Below are positions 52,759-62,629 of a DNA stretch of 64,000 nt, in pieces. How positions within the stretch are numbered: position 1 is the stretch's first letter; the number at the start of each line of letters is the position of its first letter. Source of the stretch: Halomonas alkalicola (lineage in GTDB: Bacteria > Pseudomonadota > Gammaproteobacteria > Pseudomonadales > Halomonadaceae). Location: NCBI RefSeq assembly GCF_030704205.1, contig NZ_CP131913.1:1674001-1738000 (forward strand), in the 5' to 3' direction. The notes under the pieces were generated by a model, which did not search any database, was not told the DNA's origin, and saw only the letters and a program-made list of their open reading frames with translations. A program made the position numbers and the translations under genes.

Positions 52759-54366
52759 ATGACCCAGCTACGTCACTCCGCCACGCCGCACCGCGCTCCG
52801 GGCCTGCCCCGGCTGCTGCCACGCGGCGTTCCGCTGCATATCCTGCTGCCCTCGCTGATCGCGGCGGGTGTGATGCTGGTGCCCCTGGTCTACCTGGGGC
52901 TGCGTGCGTTCGAGGCCGACAGTGCCACCCTCATCGACCTGGTCTTCCGCCCTCGCAACCTGCAGCTGCTGCTCAACACCCTGGCCCTGGCCGCGGGGGT
53001 AGTGGCGCTGACCACCCTGATGGCCTTCCCGCTGGCCTGGCTGGTGACCCGCACCGATATCCGCTTCAAGAAGACCCTGACCATTCTCGGCGTGATCCCG
53101 CTCGCGGTGCCGGGCTACGTGATGGCCTACGCGCTGATCGGCCTGGGGGGCAACTACGGGGTGCTGGCCCAGCTCACCGGCTTTCAGCTGCCGCGCCTGC
53201 AGGGCTACTGGGGCGCGACCCTGGCGCTGTCGCTCTATACCTTCCCCTACCTGTTCCTGAACCTGCGCGCCGCCCTGGCGGGCCTCGATGGCAACCTCGA
53301 GGAGAGCGCACGCAGCCTGGGCTACACCCAGGGCGAGATCTTCCGCCGGGTGACCCTGCCCCACCTGATGCCGGCGCTGATGGCCGGCTGGCTGGTGATC
53401 ACCCTCTACGTGCTGGGCGACTTCGGCGCCGTGGCGCTGATGCGCTACGAGGCCTTCAGCTACGCCATCTACACCCAGTACTCCGGCGCCTTCGATCGCG
53501 TCTATGCCGCCTGGCTGGCGCTGATGCTGCTGGCACTGGCCACCTGCTTCGTGATGCTCGACAGCCTGGTGGTGAAGCGCAAGCTGGCGCGCATCGGCAC
53601 CGGCGTCGCGCGCCCGATGACGCCCCAGCGGCTCGGCCGGGCACGCTTCCTGGCCTGGCCCTATCTGGTCGCGCTGTTCACCGCATCCATCGGCCTGCCG
53701 GTGATGATCCTGGCCTACTGGCTGCTGCTGGCACCGCCGGATCTCTCCTTCTTCGCCCGGGTGCCTGGCACCCTGCTGCGCTCCGCCGGTGCCGCCCTGC
53801 CGGCCGCCCTGCTGGCCGCGGCCTTCGCCCTGCCCATCGCCTTCCTGACGGTGCGCTACCGCTCGCCCTTTGCGACCCTGGTGGAGCGCTCCGCCTATAT
53901 CGGCTACGCCCTGCCGCCCCTGGCGCTGGCGCTGGCCATGGTGTTCTTCTCGCTGCGCGCGGTGCCCTTCCTCTACCAGACCCTGGCGATGCTGATCATC
54001 ACCTGGGCCATGGCCTCGCTGGCGCTGGCCCTGGGGCCGATCCGCAGCGCCCTGCTGCAGACCCGGCCGAGCATGGAGGAGGCCGCCCACTCCCTGGGCC
54101 ACGGCCCCGTCAGCACCTTCGTCAACGTGATCTTCCCCCGCCTGCGCCGCGGCATCCTGGCCGGCGTGGTACTGGTCTTCGTGCTGTGCATGAAGGAGCT
54201 GCCGATCACCTTCCTGCTGGCCCCTACCGGCTACACGACCCTGGCGGTCACCGTCTTTACCCGCACCTCGGAAGGCATGCTGGCCGAGGCGGCACCGTTC
54301 GCCGCCGCCATCGTGGTGTTCTCCAGCCTGTCCGTGGGCCTCTTGCTCACCAAGGAGGGCAAATGA
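52759..54366 (+). CDS. fbpB: Ferric iron ABC transporter, fused permease
   Basis: A 535-residue inner-membrane protein made of two fused permease domains with about twelve membrane segments. Each half has an EAA loop that contacts the ATPase: EESARSLGYTQGEIFRRVTL in the first and EEAAHSLGHGPVSTFVNVIF in the second. Its stop overlaps the fbpC start. Confidence 0.94.
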   Translation: MTQLRHSATPHRAPGLPRLLPRGVPLHILLPSLIAAGVMLVPLVYLGLRAFEADSATLIDLVFRPRNLQLLLNTLALAAGVVALTTLMAFPLAWLVTRTDIRFKKTLTILGVIPLAVPGYVMAYALIGLGGNYGVLAQLTGFQLPRLQGYWGATLALSLYTFPYLFLNLRAALAGLDGNLEESARSLGYTQGEIFRRVTLPHLMPALMAGWLVITLYVLGDFGAVALMRYEAFSYAIYTQYSGAFDRVYAAWLALMLLALATCFVMLDSLVVKRKLARIGTGVARPMTPQRLGRARFLAWPYLVALFTASIGLPVMILAYWLLLAPPDLSFFARVPGTLLRSAGAALPAALLAAAFALPIAFLTVRYRSPFATLVERSAYIGYALPPLALALAMVFFSLRAVPFLYQTLAMLIITWAMASLALALGPIRSALLQTRPSMEEAAHSLGHGPVSTFVNVIFPRLRRGILAGVVLVFVLCMKELPITFLLAPTGYTTLAVTVFTRTSEGMLAEAAPFAAAIVVFSSLSVGLLLTKEGK

Positions 54367-55436
54367 TGTCCAACCTCAACCTCAAGGCCGCTCCTCAGGG
54401 AGCGCCGACCCGGCTGCCCGAGCCGCTGCTCTCGGTGGGCGGGCTGCACAAGCGCTATCGCCGCCAGGACCCGCTGGCGGTGGAGGACGTGAGCTTCTCC
54501 CTGGACAACGGCGAGATCCTCGCCCTGCTCGGCCCCAGCGGCTGCGGCAAGACCACCACGCTGCGCATGATCGCCGGCTTCGAGCACCCCGATGCCGGCG
54601 AGATCCTGCTGCGCGGCGAGGACGTCACCCCCCTGCCGCCCCAGCAGCGCCGCATCGGCATCGTCTTCCAGGACTACGCCCTCTTCCCGCACATGAGCCT
54701 GGGCGAGAACGTCGCCTTCGCCATGCGCCACGTGCCCAAAGCCAAGCGGGCCGCCAAGTCCCGGGAGTGGCTCGACCTGGTGGGGCTGGCGGATCTTGCC
54801 GCGCGCATGCCAGACCAGCTCTCCGGCGGCCAGCAGCAGCGCGTGGCACTCGCCCGCACGCTCGCCGCCGAGCCCGAGCTGGTGCTGCTCGACGAGCCCT
54901 TTTCCAACCTGGACGCCGCCCTGCGCGAATCGACCCGCAAGGAGGTGCGCCGGCTGTTCAAGGCCGCCGGCACCTCGGTGATCCTGGTCACCCACGACCA
55001 GGCCGAGGCGCTCTCCTTCGCCGACCAGGTGGGGGTGATGCACTATGGCCAGCTGATCCAGATGGACCGCCCGGAGCGGATCTACCAGGCACCGGCCACC
55101 TCCTTCGTGGCGGAGTTCCTCGGACATACCAACCTGCTGGAGGGCGAGGCCGACGGCGAGATCGCCCGCACCGCACTCGGCCCGGTGGCCATCGACAGCC
55201 ACTGCCGCGGCCCGGTGCGCCTCTCGCTGCGCCCGGAGTACCTGGCGCTCTCCGCCGCCCCGGACGGCCAGGGTGCCACCATCGTCGAGCGCGAGTTCCG
55301 CGGTCACGACTGCTTCTACCTGCTGGAGCAGCACGGCCAGCACTTCTGCGCCATCACTCCCAGCCACAGCCTGTGGAAGGTGGGCGAGCAGGTCAGCCTG
55401 GAGCCCCAGCGCACCGCCACGGTGCTCAGGGACTAG
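54366..55436 (+). CDS. fbpC: Ferric iron ABC transporter, ATP-binding protein
   Basis: A 356-residue ATPase of the FbpC/PotA type. Walker A is LLGPSGCGKTT, the Q-loop VFQDYALFPHM, the ABC signature LSGGQQQR, Walker B LVLLDEPF and the H-loop VTHDQAEA. A C-terminal TOBE-like regulatory domain follows. Of two consecutive ATGs, the second (54366) is better spaced from AGGAGG. A bidirectional terminator follows. Confidence 0.94.
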   Translation: MSNLNLKAAPQGAPTRLPEPLLSVGGLHKRYRRQDPLAVEDVSFSLDNGEILALLGPSGCGKTTTLRMIAGFEHPDAGEILLRGEDVTPLPPQQRRIGIVFQDYALFPHMSLGENVAFAMRHVPKAKRAAKSREWLDLVGLADLAARMPDQLSGGQQQRVALARTLAAEPELVLLDEPFSNLDAALRESTRKEVRRLFKAAGTSVILVTHDQAEALSFADQVGVMHYGQLIQMDRPERIYQAPATSFVAEFLGHTNLLEGEADGEIARTALGPVAIDSHCRGPVRLSLRPEYLALSAAPDGQGATIVEREFRGHDCFYLLEQHGQHFCAITPSHSLWKVGEQVSLEPQRTATVLRD

Positions 55437-55462
55437 CCAAGTAGCACCGACCGTCTAAACAG

Positions 55463-55494
55463 GAACGCCACCGCAGCCGCGGTGGCGTTCTTGC
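55463..55494. terminator. Terminator between convergent fbpC and polA
   Basis: A 12-bp stem (GAACGCCACCGC / GCGGTGGCGTTC) with loop AGCC, followed by TTGCT. It lies between convergent genes. Confidence 0.8.
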
Positions 55495-55548
55495 TATGGC
55501 TTCCAGTCAGTAGACAGGAAAAGGCGAGATTTGCGTTATGAGGGAGAG

Positions 55549-58308
55549 TCAGTGGGCCTCGTCCCAATTGGCCCCACTCTCCGCCTCGACGATCAGCGGC
55601 ACGCTGAGCTCGGCGGCGCCCTGCATGCGCCCCTTCACCTGCTCGATGAAGGCCTCCACCTGCGCCTCCGCCACCTCGAACACCAGTTCATCGTGGACCT
55701 GCATCACCATCCAGGCGTCCATCTCGCCGGCCTGCAGCCAGGCGTCCACGTCGATCATGGCGCGCTTGATGATGTCCGCGGCGGTGCCCTGCATGGGGGC
55801 GTTGATCGCGGTGCGTTCGGCCCCCTGGCGGCGGGCGCGGTTCTGGGAGTGGATCTCCGGCAGGTAGAGGCGCCGGCCGAACACCGTCTCGACGAAGCCA
55901 TCCTCCGCCGCCTGGGTGCGGATGCGCTCCATGTAGCGTGCCACCCCCGGGTAGCGGTCGAAGTAGCGCTCGATCCAGGTCTGGGCCTGATTGCGCTCGA
56001 TATGCAGCTGGCGGCCCAGGCCCCAGGCGCTCATGCCGTAGATCAGGCCAAAGTTGATCGCCTTGGCGCTGCGCCGCTGGTCCCCCGAGACCTTCTCCAG
56101 GGGCACGCCGAACACCTCCGCCGCGGTGGCGGCATGGATATCGCGCCCCTCGGCGAAGGCGTCGAGCAGCCCCCTGTCCTCGGATAGGTGCGCCATGATG
56201 CGCAGCTCGATCTGGGAGTAGTCCGCGGCGACGATGCGGTAGCCGGGCCGGGCGATAAAGGCCTGGCGGATCTTGCGCCCCTCCTCGGTGCGAATCGGGA
56301 TGTTCTGCAGGTTGGGGTCGCTGGAGGAGAGCCGCCCGGTGGCGGTGACCGCCTGGTGGTAGCTGGTGTGCAGCCGCCCGGTTCCCTTGTTGACCAGCCG
56401 CGGCAGCTTGTCGGTGTAGGTGGACTTGAGCTTGGCGAGTCCCCGGTGCTCCATGATCACCTTGGGCAGCGGGTAGTCCAGCGCCAGCTCCTCCAGCACG
56501 GCTTCCGCGGTGGAGGGCGCCCCCTTGGGGGTCTTCTTGATCACCGGGATCTTCTGCTCCTCGAAGAGGATCTGGCCGAGCTGCTTGGGGGAGCCCAGGT
56601 TGAACTCGCGCCCGGCAAGCTCATGAGCGCGGGCCTCCAGCTCGCGGATGCGCACCTCGAGCTCGCGGCTCTGGGCATCGAGGCGCTGCGGGTCCAGCGC
56701 CACGCCGGTGCGCTCCATGCGCGACAGCACCGGCACCAGCGGCAGCTCGATCTCTTCCAGTACCTCGGCCAGGCGCCCGGTGGCCGCGAGGCGCGGGCGC
56801 AGCTCGCCGTGCAGGCGCAGGGTGATGTCGACGTCCTCGCAGGCGTAGGGGGCCGCCTGCTCCAGGGCGATCTGATTGAAGGTGAGCTGCTTGGCCCCCT
56901 TGCCGGCGATCTCCTCGAAGGAGACGGTCTTCTCGCCGAGGTACTTCAGCGCCAGGGAGTCCATGTCGTGGCGGGTGGCGGTGGAGTCCAGCACGTAGGA
57001 CTCCAGCATGGTGTCCTCCAGGGGCCCTGCCACCGTGATGCCGTGGCTCGCCAGCACCGAGATGTCGTACTTGAGGTTCTGGCCGATCTTGGTCTTGCCG
57101 GCATCCTCCAGCAGCGGCTTTAGGGCAGCGAGCACCGCGTCGCGGTCGAGCTGCGCGGGGGCGTCCAGGTAGTCGTGGGCGAGCGGGATATAGGCCGCCT
57201 CCCCCGCCTGAAGCGCCAGCCCCACCCCGACGATCTGCGCCTCCATGTAGTTGAGGCTGGTGGTCTCCAGGTCGAAGCAGAAGGCCTCGGCCGCCTGCAG
57301 GCGCGCAAGCCAGGCGTCGAGGTCGGCCTGTTCGAGGATCATCTGGTCCTCCCGGGCATCGCTACAGGGGGGAGCGTCGGCATCGGCAGGGGTCGGCGTG
57401 CCGCCGGCGGCATCATCGACGCCGCTGTCGCTGCCCTCCAGCAGCTCGGCGAGCCACGCCTTGAACTCGTACTCGCGGTAGAGCTCGAGGAGCGCCTCGC
57501 GATCCGGGTGGGCGATATCGAGATCGTCGAGGCCGACGGGCAGCTCGCAGTCGGTCTTGATGGTGGCCAGCCGGTAGGAGAGGAAGGCCTGGTCGCGGTG
57601 CTCCTCGAGCTTCTTCGGCAGCGTCTTGGCGCCGCGGAAATCCAGCGTCTTGACCTTCTCGAGATCGGCATAGATGGTCTCTAGGCCGCCCTCCATGCCT
57701 TGCAGTAGGCCCAGCGCGGTCTTCTCGCCCACGCCGGGCACGCCGGGAATGTTGTCGACCTTGTCGCCCATCAGCGCCAGCAGGTCGATGATCAGCTCGG
57801 GCGGCAGCCCGAACTTCTCCTCCACCCCGGCCACGTCCAGGGTCTCGTCCTTCATGGTGTTGACCAGGGTGATATGGGCGTTGACCAGCTGGGCCATGTC
57901 CTTGTCGCCGGTGGAGATCACGGCGTCGCGCCCCGCCTCGGTGGCCCGGCGGGCCAGGGTGCCGATGACGTCGTCCGCCTCCACTCCCTCGATGCACAAC
58001 AGCGGCAGCCCCAGCGCCTTGACGCACTGATGCAGCGGCGCCACCTGGGAGCGCAGGTCGTCGGGCATCGGAGGGCGATGGGACTTGTACTCGGCGAACA
58101 GTTCGTCCCGGAAGGTCTTGCCCGGCGCGTCGAAGACCACCGCCATGGGACTGTCCGGGTAGTCCTTGATCAGCCGCTTGAGCATGTTGAGCACGCCCTT
58201 GATGGCCCCGGTGGGCTGGCCGTTGGAGGTGGTCAGCGGCGGGAGGGCGTGAAAGGCGCGGTAGAGGTAGGAAGAACCGTCGACGAGTACGATGGGGGTA
58301 TCGGCCAT
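55549..58308 (-). CDS. polA: DNA polymerase I
   Basis: A 919-residue repair and Okazaki-fragment polymerase. It has the 5'-nuclease domain ([52 protein letters not shown]), an intact 3'-5' exonuclease domain ([13 protein letters not shown] with Asp and Glu) and the polymerase domain with motif [16 protein letters not shown], motif [17 protein letters not shown] and motif [12 protein letters not shown] use the ATG at 58308 because [13 protein letters not shown] aligns with other PolA starts; an in-frame ATG four codons earlier is possible. It is divergent from the DUF2782 gene. Confidence 0.96.
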   Translation of the reverse strand: MADTPIVLVDGSSYLYRAFHALPPLTTSNGQPTGAIKGVLNMLKRLIKDYPDSPMAVVFDAPGKTFRDELFAEYKSHRPPMPDDLRSQVAPLHQCVKALGLPLLCIEGVEADDVIGTLARRATEAGRDAVISTGDKDMAQLVNAHITLVNTMKDETLDVAGVEEKFGLPPELIIDLLALMGDKVDNIPGVPGVGEKTALGLLQGMEGGLETIYADLEKVKTLDFRGAKTLPKKLEEHRDQAFLSYRLATIKTDCELPVGLDDLDIAHPDREALLELYREYEFKAWLAELLEGSDSGVDDAAGGTPTPADADAPPCSDAREDQMILEQADLDAWLARLQAAEAFCFDLETTSLNYMEAQIVGVGLALQAGEAAYIPLAHDYLDAPAQLDRDAVLAALKPLLEDAGKTKIGQNLKYDISVLASHGITVAGPLEDTMLESYVLDSTATRHDMDSLALKYLGEKTVSFEEIAGKGAKQLTFNQIALEQAAPYACEDVDITLRLHGELRPRLAATGRLAEVLEEIELPLVPVLSRMERTGVALDPQRLDAQSRELEVRIRELEARAHELAGREFNLGSPKQLGQILFEEQKIPVIKKTPKGAPSTAEAVLEELALDYPLPKVIMEHRGLAKLKSTYTDKLPRLVNKGTGRLHTSYHQAVTATGRLSSSDPNLQNIPIRTEEGRKIRQAFIARPGYRIVAADYSQIELRIMAHLSEDRGLLDAFAEGRDIHAATAAEVFGVPLEKVSGDQRRSAKAINFGLIYGMSAWGLGRQLHIERNQAQTWIERYFDRYPGVARYMERIRTQAAEDGFVETVFGRRLYLPEIHSQNRARRQGAERTAINAPMQGTAADIIKRAMIDVDAWLQAGEMDAWMVMQVHDELVFEVAEAQVEAFIEQVKGRMQGAAELSVPLIVEAESGANWDEAH

Positions 58309-58336
58309 GGAGGCATCCATTCAAGCTGGGCGGAAA

Positions 58337-58358
58337 GTGATCCTGATCACCCATGATA
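58337..58358 (-). promoter_or_regulatory. Possible polA -10 with adjacent dyad
   Basis: TATCAT on the minus strand (58353-58358) could be a -10, though no good -35 is visible. Just downstream, GTGATC-CT-GATCAC (58337-58350) is a perfect 6-bp inverted repeat at the expected start site, which looks like an operator. Regulator unknown. Confidence 0.3.
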
Positions 58359-58463
58359 CGCATTGCCGGAGCGTTTTTCCGCGGGTAGTGGGCAGCGTGC
58401 GCCGGGCGCCTTACACTGCGGGTATCTCCCCTCGATACTGCCCCAGGCAGCCCGGAGGCCACC

Positions 58464-58751
58464 ATGCTCGTGACACGCACCCTCATCGCCCTGCTGCTGG
58501 GGCTTTCGCTGATCGCCACCGGCCCTGCCCTGGCCCAGTCCTCCGCCGACCTTGAGCCGGACATCACCATCCGCCAGGATGAGGATCGCACCATCCGCGA
58601 GTACCGCATCAACGGCGAGCTCTACGCCATCGAGATTCGGCCTTCCCGCGGCCCCTCCTACTACCTGGTGGACCACGACGGCGACGGCAACTTCGAGCGC
58701 CAGGATGGCGACCGCATCGCCGTCCCGCAGTGGATCCTGCGGACCTTCTGA
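58464..58751 (+). CDS. DUF2782 small periplasmic protein
   Basis: A 95-residue exported protein with signal peptide MLVTRTLIALLLGLSLIATGPALA|QSS. The mature domain PDITIRQDEDRTIREYRINGELYAIEIRPSRGPSYYLVDHDGDGNFE is typical of DUF2782, whose function is unknown. The DHDGDGN loop resembles a calcium-binding motif. Its position between polA and thrB is conserved in Pseudomonas. Confidence 0.9.
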   Translation: MLVTRTLIALLLGLSLIATGPALAQSSADLEPDITIRQDEDRTIREYRINGELYAIEIRPSRGPSYYLVDHDGDGNFERQDGDRIAVPQWILRTF

Positions 58752-58875
58752 CCCGCCAGCCGGAGCAGCCCGAGCCGCTCGATCACCATCAATCGTCCCT
58801 CCCCGAATCCGGACGCGTGCATCACACTGCCAAGTCGCTACAATAGGCCGCTTGGCATTCCCGGGTGAGAGACAC

Positions 58876-59835
58876 ATGGCCGTATTCACACCGCTTACCG
58901 AGACCCAGGTCGCGGACTTTCTGGCACGCTTCGACGCTGGCTCGCTGGTCTCCCTGGAAGGGGTGCCCGCCGGCACCGAGAACAGCACCTTCTTCGTCAC
59001 CACCGACCAGCGTGAGCTGGTGCTGACCCTGTTCGAGCAGGGCGAGTTCGGCGAGCTGCCCTTCTTCGTCGACCTGCTCGACTACCTCGACGAGCACCGC
59101 CTGCCGGTGCCGGGCCCGCTGCACGACCGGGAGGGCGTGGCGCTGCACCGCCTGGCCGGCAAGCCGGCGCTGCTCTTCCCGCGCCTGCCCGGCCGACATC
59201 CCAAGGCGCCCAACCTGGCGCAGTGTGCGGCCCTGGGCGATGCTCTGGGCCATATGCACAGGGTGTCGCAGCACTTCCCCGGCCACCGCCCCAACCCGCG
59301 GGATCTCCACTGGCTGCTGCCCATGCACCACAAGGTGCTGGTCTATCTCTCGCCGGAGGACCAGGCCCTGATGAAGGATGAGGTGGATATCTACCAGGAG
59401 GCCTTCGGCAACGGCCCCGAGCTGCCCCAGGGGGCCCTGCACGGCGATCTCTTCCGCGACAACACCCTCTACGAGGGTGACCGCCTGGGCGGCATCATCG
59501 ACTTCTACAACGGCTGCACCGGGGATCTGCTGTTCGACCTGGCCATCGTGATAAACGACTGGGCCACCGAGGCCGACGGCCGCCTCGACGTCGAGCGCCA
59601 TGACGCCATTCTCGGCGCCTATCAGGCGCGCCGACCGCTCACCGCGGCCGAGCGCGAGGCGTGGCCGATGATGCTGCGCATGACCGCGCTGCGCTACTGG
59701 CTCTCGAGGCTGCTGGTGGTCTACGTGGATCCGCCGGCCCATGACCTCACCCCCCACGACCCCGAACAGTTCCGCACCATCCTCAAGGCGCGCCTGGCAC
59801 ATGGCGCCCTTCCCCTCCCGGAGGTGAATGCATGA
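58876..59835 (+). CDS. thrB: Homoserine kinase, ThrB type II (APH fold)
   Basis: A 319-residue kinase with the aminoglycoside-phosphotransferase fold that phosphorylates homoserine in threonine synthesis. The start MAVFTPLTETQVADFLARFD and catalytic loop HGDLFRDNTLYEG with IIDFYNG (metal-binding Asp) are diagnostic. It is not the GHMP-type ThrB of enterobacteria. It overlaps speA by 4 bp. A possible -10 TACAAT lies at 58839-58844 with a weak -35. Confidence 0.93.
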   Translation: MAVFTPLTETQVADFLARFDAGSLVSLEGVPAGTENSTFFVTTDQRELVLTLFEQGEFGELPFFVDLLDYLDEHRLPVPGPLHDREGVALHRLAGKPALLFPRLPGRHPKAPNLAQCAALGDALGHMHRVSQHFPGHRPNPRDLHWLLPMHHKVLVYLSPEDQALMKDEVDIYQEAFGNGPELPQGALHGDLFRDNTLYEGDRLGGIIDFYNGCTGDLLFDLAIVINDWATEADGRLDVERHDAILGAYQARRPLTAAEREAWPMMLRMTALRYWLSRLLVVYVDPPAHDLTPHDPEQFRTILKARLAHGALPLPEVNA

Positions 59836-61760
59836 GTCTCTCCATGGCCAGTGCCGGCAGCCCGGCGAAGCGCGCGCGGCGCGTCTGGAACATCGACCAG
59901 TGGGGCAGCGGCTACTATGACGTGGACGACTCCGGGCACGCCCTGGTGCGCCCCCTGGGCAGCGAGATCGAGGGCCCGGCCCTGCCGCTGGACGACCTGG
60001 TGGCCGAGCTGAAGACCGCCGGCCTGCGCCTGCCGGTGCTGGTGCGCTTCATCGATATCCTCCACGACCGGGTCGAGCAGCTGTGCGCCGCCTTCGACAC
60101 CGCCATGGCCGAGGAGGAGTTCGGCGGCGGCTATACCGCCGTCTACCCGATCAAGGTCAACCAGCAGCGCCGCGTGGTGGAGGAGATTCTCGCCACCCCC
60201 GAGCGCGGTCGCGACCGGGTGGGCCTTGAGGCCGGCAGCAAGCCCGAGCTGCTCGCCGTGCTGGCGCTCTCCGGCGACGGCCCCTCGCTGATCGTCTGCA
60301 ACGGCTACAAGGACCGCGAGTACATTCGCCTGGCGCTGATGGGCGAGAAACTCGGCCACCGCGTCTACCTGGTGGTGGAGAAGCTCTCCGAGCTGCCGCT
60401 GATCCTCGAGGAGGCCGCCGAGCTCGGGGTCAAGCCGCGCATCGGCCTGCGCGCGCGCCTGGCCACCGTGGGCCGCGGCCGCTGGCAGAACACCGGCGGC
60501 GAGAAGTCCAAGTTCGGCCTCACCGCCAGCCAGATCCTGGCCGTGGTGGAGCAGCTGCGCGAGGCCGACGCCCTGGCCAGCCTGCAGCTGGTGCACTTCC
60601 ACCTGGGCTCCCAGATCGCCAATATCCGCGACATCCAGGGCGGGCTGCGCGAGTGCGCCCGCTTCTACCAGAGCCTGGTGGAGCTGGGCGCCCCGGTGGA
60701 TACCGTGGACGTGGGCGGGGGCCTCGGCGTCGACTACGAGGGCACCCGCTCGCGCAGCTTCTGCTCCGCCAACTACTCGATGCTCGAGTACGCCCGCAAC
60801 GTGGTCTACGCCTTCCGCCAGGCCTGCCAGGAACAGGGGCTGCCCGAGCCGCACCTGATCAGCGAATCCGGCCGCGCCCTGACCGCCCACCATGCGGTGC
60901 TGATCACCAACGTGATCGGCGAGGAGCGGGTCAGCGAGCAGGCCCCCGAACGCCGCGTCGAGGGCGACCCCCAGGTCGACGAGCTGTGGCGAGTGCATGA
61001 CCTGCTGCATGCCCAGATGGAGCCACGCGGCCTGGTGGAAGCCTGGCACGACCTGGTCCAGGCCATGGGCGAGCTGCACGAGCGCTTCGTGATCGGCATG
61101 ACCGACATCAACGCCCGCGCCGAGGGCGAGGGCGAGGCGGTCTACTTCGCCGCCTGCGCGAGGCTGCGCGCCCGCCTCGACACCCGCAATCGTGCCCACC
61201 GCGAGATCGCCGACGAGCTGGCCGAGAAGCTGGCCGACAAGCTGTTCGTCAACTTCTCGCTGTTCCAGTCGGTGCCTGACGTCTGGGGCATCCAGCAGAT
61301 CTTCCCGGTGCTGCCGCTGACCGGCCTCGACCAGGAGCCGGTGCGCCGCGGGGTGATCCAGGACATCACCTGCGACTCCGACGGACGCATCGACGGCTAC
61401 GTGGACGGCCAGGGCGTGGAGACCACCCTGCCGCTGCCCGAGTGGCAGGAGGGCGAGGAGCAGCTGCTGGGGTTCTTCCTGGTGGGCGCCTATCAGGAGA
61501 TCCTCGGCGACCTTCACAACCTGTTCGGCGACACCGACTCGGTGGATGCGACCCTGGCCGAGGACGGCAGCTGGACCCTGAGCCATATCCAGCAGGGCGA
61601 CCGAGTCGCCGACGTGCTGAGCTACGTCAACTTCGATGCCGAGGTGCTGCGCCGCCACCTGGCCGACCAGCTCGCCGCCAGCGGCCTCGAGGAGGCCGAG
61701 CAGCAGCGCTTCCTCGACGACCTCTCCGAGGGCCTGGCGGGCTATACCTACCTCGAGTAG
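59832..61760 (+). CDS. speA: Biosynthetic arginine decarboxylase
   Basis: A 642-residue PLP enzyme (alanine-racemase-like barrel) that converts arginine to agmatine for putrescine synthesis. The PLP lysine is in YPIKVNQQRRVVEEI, the HFHLGSQI motif and VDVGGGLGVDYEGT follow, and the active-site Cys region is NFSLFQSVPDVWGIQQIFPV. No signal peptide is present, so it is cytosolic rather than periplasmic. The ATGA overlap with thrB implies coupling. A strong terminator follows the stop. Confidence 0.95.
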   Translation: MSLSMASAGSPAKRARRVWNIDQWGSGYYDVDDSGHALVRPLGSEIEGPALPLDDLVAELKTAGLRLPVLVRFIDILHDRVEQLCAAFDTAMAEEEFGGGYTAVYPIKVNQQRRVVEEILATPERGRDRVGLEAGSKPELLAVLALSGDGPSLIVCNGYKDREYIRLALMGEKLGHRVYLVVEKLSELPLILEEAAELGVKPRIGLRARLATVGRGRWQNTGGEKSKFGLTASQILAVVEQLREADALASLQLVHFHLGSQIANIRDIQGGLRECARFYQSLVELGAPVDTVDVGGGLGVDYEGTRSRSFCSANYSMLEYARNVVYAFRQACQEQGLPEPHLISESGRALTAHHAVLITNVIGEERVSEQAPERRVEGDPQVDELWRVHDLLHAQMEPRGLVEAWHDLVQAMGELHERFVIGMTDINARAEGEGEAVYFAACARLRARLDTRNRAHREIADELAEKLADKLFVNFSLFQSVPDVWGIQQIFPVLPLTGLDQEPVRRGVIQDITCDSDGRIDGYVDGQGVETTLPLPEWQEGEEQLLGFFLVGAYQEILGDLHNLFGDTDSVDATLAEDGSWTLSHIQQGDRVADVLSYVNFDAEVLRRHLADQLAASGLEEAEQQRFLDDLSEGLAGYTYLE

Positions 61761-61784
61761 CGCGCTCTCCTGCCCCGCCAGACG

Positions 61785-61824
61785 AAGACGCCCCGCGGCC
61801 AGGCCGCGGGGCGTCTTCCTATTG
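61785..61824. terminator. Terminator between convergent speA and FAH-family gene
   Basis: A 16-bp stem (61785-61800 and 61802-61817) with almost no loop, followed by CCTATT. It is strong on both strands. Confidence 0.85.
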
Positions 61825-61859
61825 CACGACTGCCGTGCGCTATCGGGGGTGCGGCAAGC

Positions 61860-62525
61860 TCACTCCACGACGCGGGTGGTGAACTCCAGGCCGCCGGTCA
61901 GGGTGAAGTGCAGCTCGGCGCCGCGGGGCAGCGGGCCCACGCCGGCCGGGGTGCCGGTGAGCACCACATCGCCCGGCAGCAGGGTGAAGTGGCGGCTCAT
62001 CTCCGCCACCAGGGTGGCGACCGGGAACAGCATGTCGGCCCCCTCCCCACGCTGGCGCAGCTCACCGTCGATCTCGAGGGTGAAGGTCAGCGCACTCCAG
62101 TTGGGCACCTGAGAGAGCGGCAGGAAAGTGGAGAGCGGGCAGGCCCCGTCGAAGGCCTTGGAGACCTCCCAGGGATGCCCCTTCTCCTTGAGGCGGGTCT
62201 GCAGGTCGCGCAGGGTCAGGTCCAGCCCAAGGCCGATCCCGACGATGGCGCGCTCGGCCTCATCGGCAGTGGCGTGGGAGAGCTCCTCGCCGACCAGCAG
62301 CGCCAGCTCGGTCTCGTAATGCACCTCGCCCCGGGAGAAGGGCGCCTCGATGGGCTCCTCCAGCGGCACGGCACAGGTCGCCGGCTTGATGAACAGCAGC
62401 GGCTCGCTGGGCACCGGATTGTCGAGCTCCCGGGCATGATCGGCGTAGTTGCGGCCGACGCAGACGATCTTGCCGAGCGCGTGGGGAAACTCCTGGCCAT
62501 CGGTGAAACGTGGAACAAAGCGCAT
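61860..62525 (-). CDS. Fumarylacetoacetate hydrolase family protein (acylpyruvase-like)
   Basis: A 221-residue member of the FAH superfamily, close to YcgM/FAHD1. Such enzymes cleave acylpyruvates or decarboxylate oxaloacetate with Mg2+. Conserved segments are KIVCVGRNYADHARELDNP, PLLFIKPATCAV, the metal-binding VHYETELALLVGEE, LTLRDLQTRLKEKGHPWEVSKAFDGACPLS and VLTGTPAGVGPL. AGGAG precedes the ATG at 62525. It lies 104 bp downstream of ectD on the same strand; a shared transcript is possible, but no pathway link is evident. Confidence 0.9.
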   Translation of the reverse strand: MRFVPRFTDGQEFPHALGKIVCVGRNYADHARELDNPVPSEPLLFIKPATCAVPLEEPIEAPFSRGEVHYETELALLVGEELSHATADEAERAIVGIGLGLDLTLRDLQTRLKEKGHPWEVSKAFDGACPLSTFLPLSQVPNWSALTFTLEIDGELRQRGEGADMLFPVATLVAEMSRHFTLLPGDVVLTGTPAGVGPLPRGAELHFTLTGGLEFTTRVVE

Positions 62526-62629
62526 GGCGGGTCTTCTCCTTCTCATTATGCGTGCCGCATCTCGGCGACAAGCCATACAGTCTACCGCACCAGGCGCCGC
62601 GTACCACTACCGCTGGCTCCACGGCCCCC

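Noticed and set aside
59721..61658. 645-codon minus-strand frame opposite speA
   Set aside because: It is antisense to a clear arginine decarboxylase and lacks motifs of its own.
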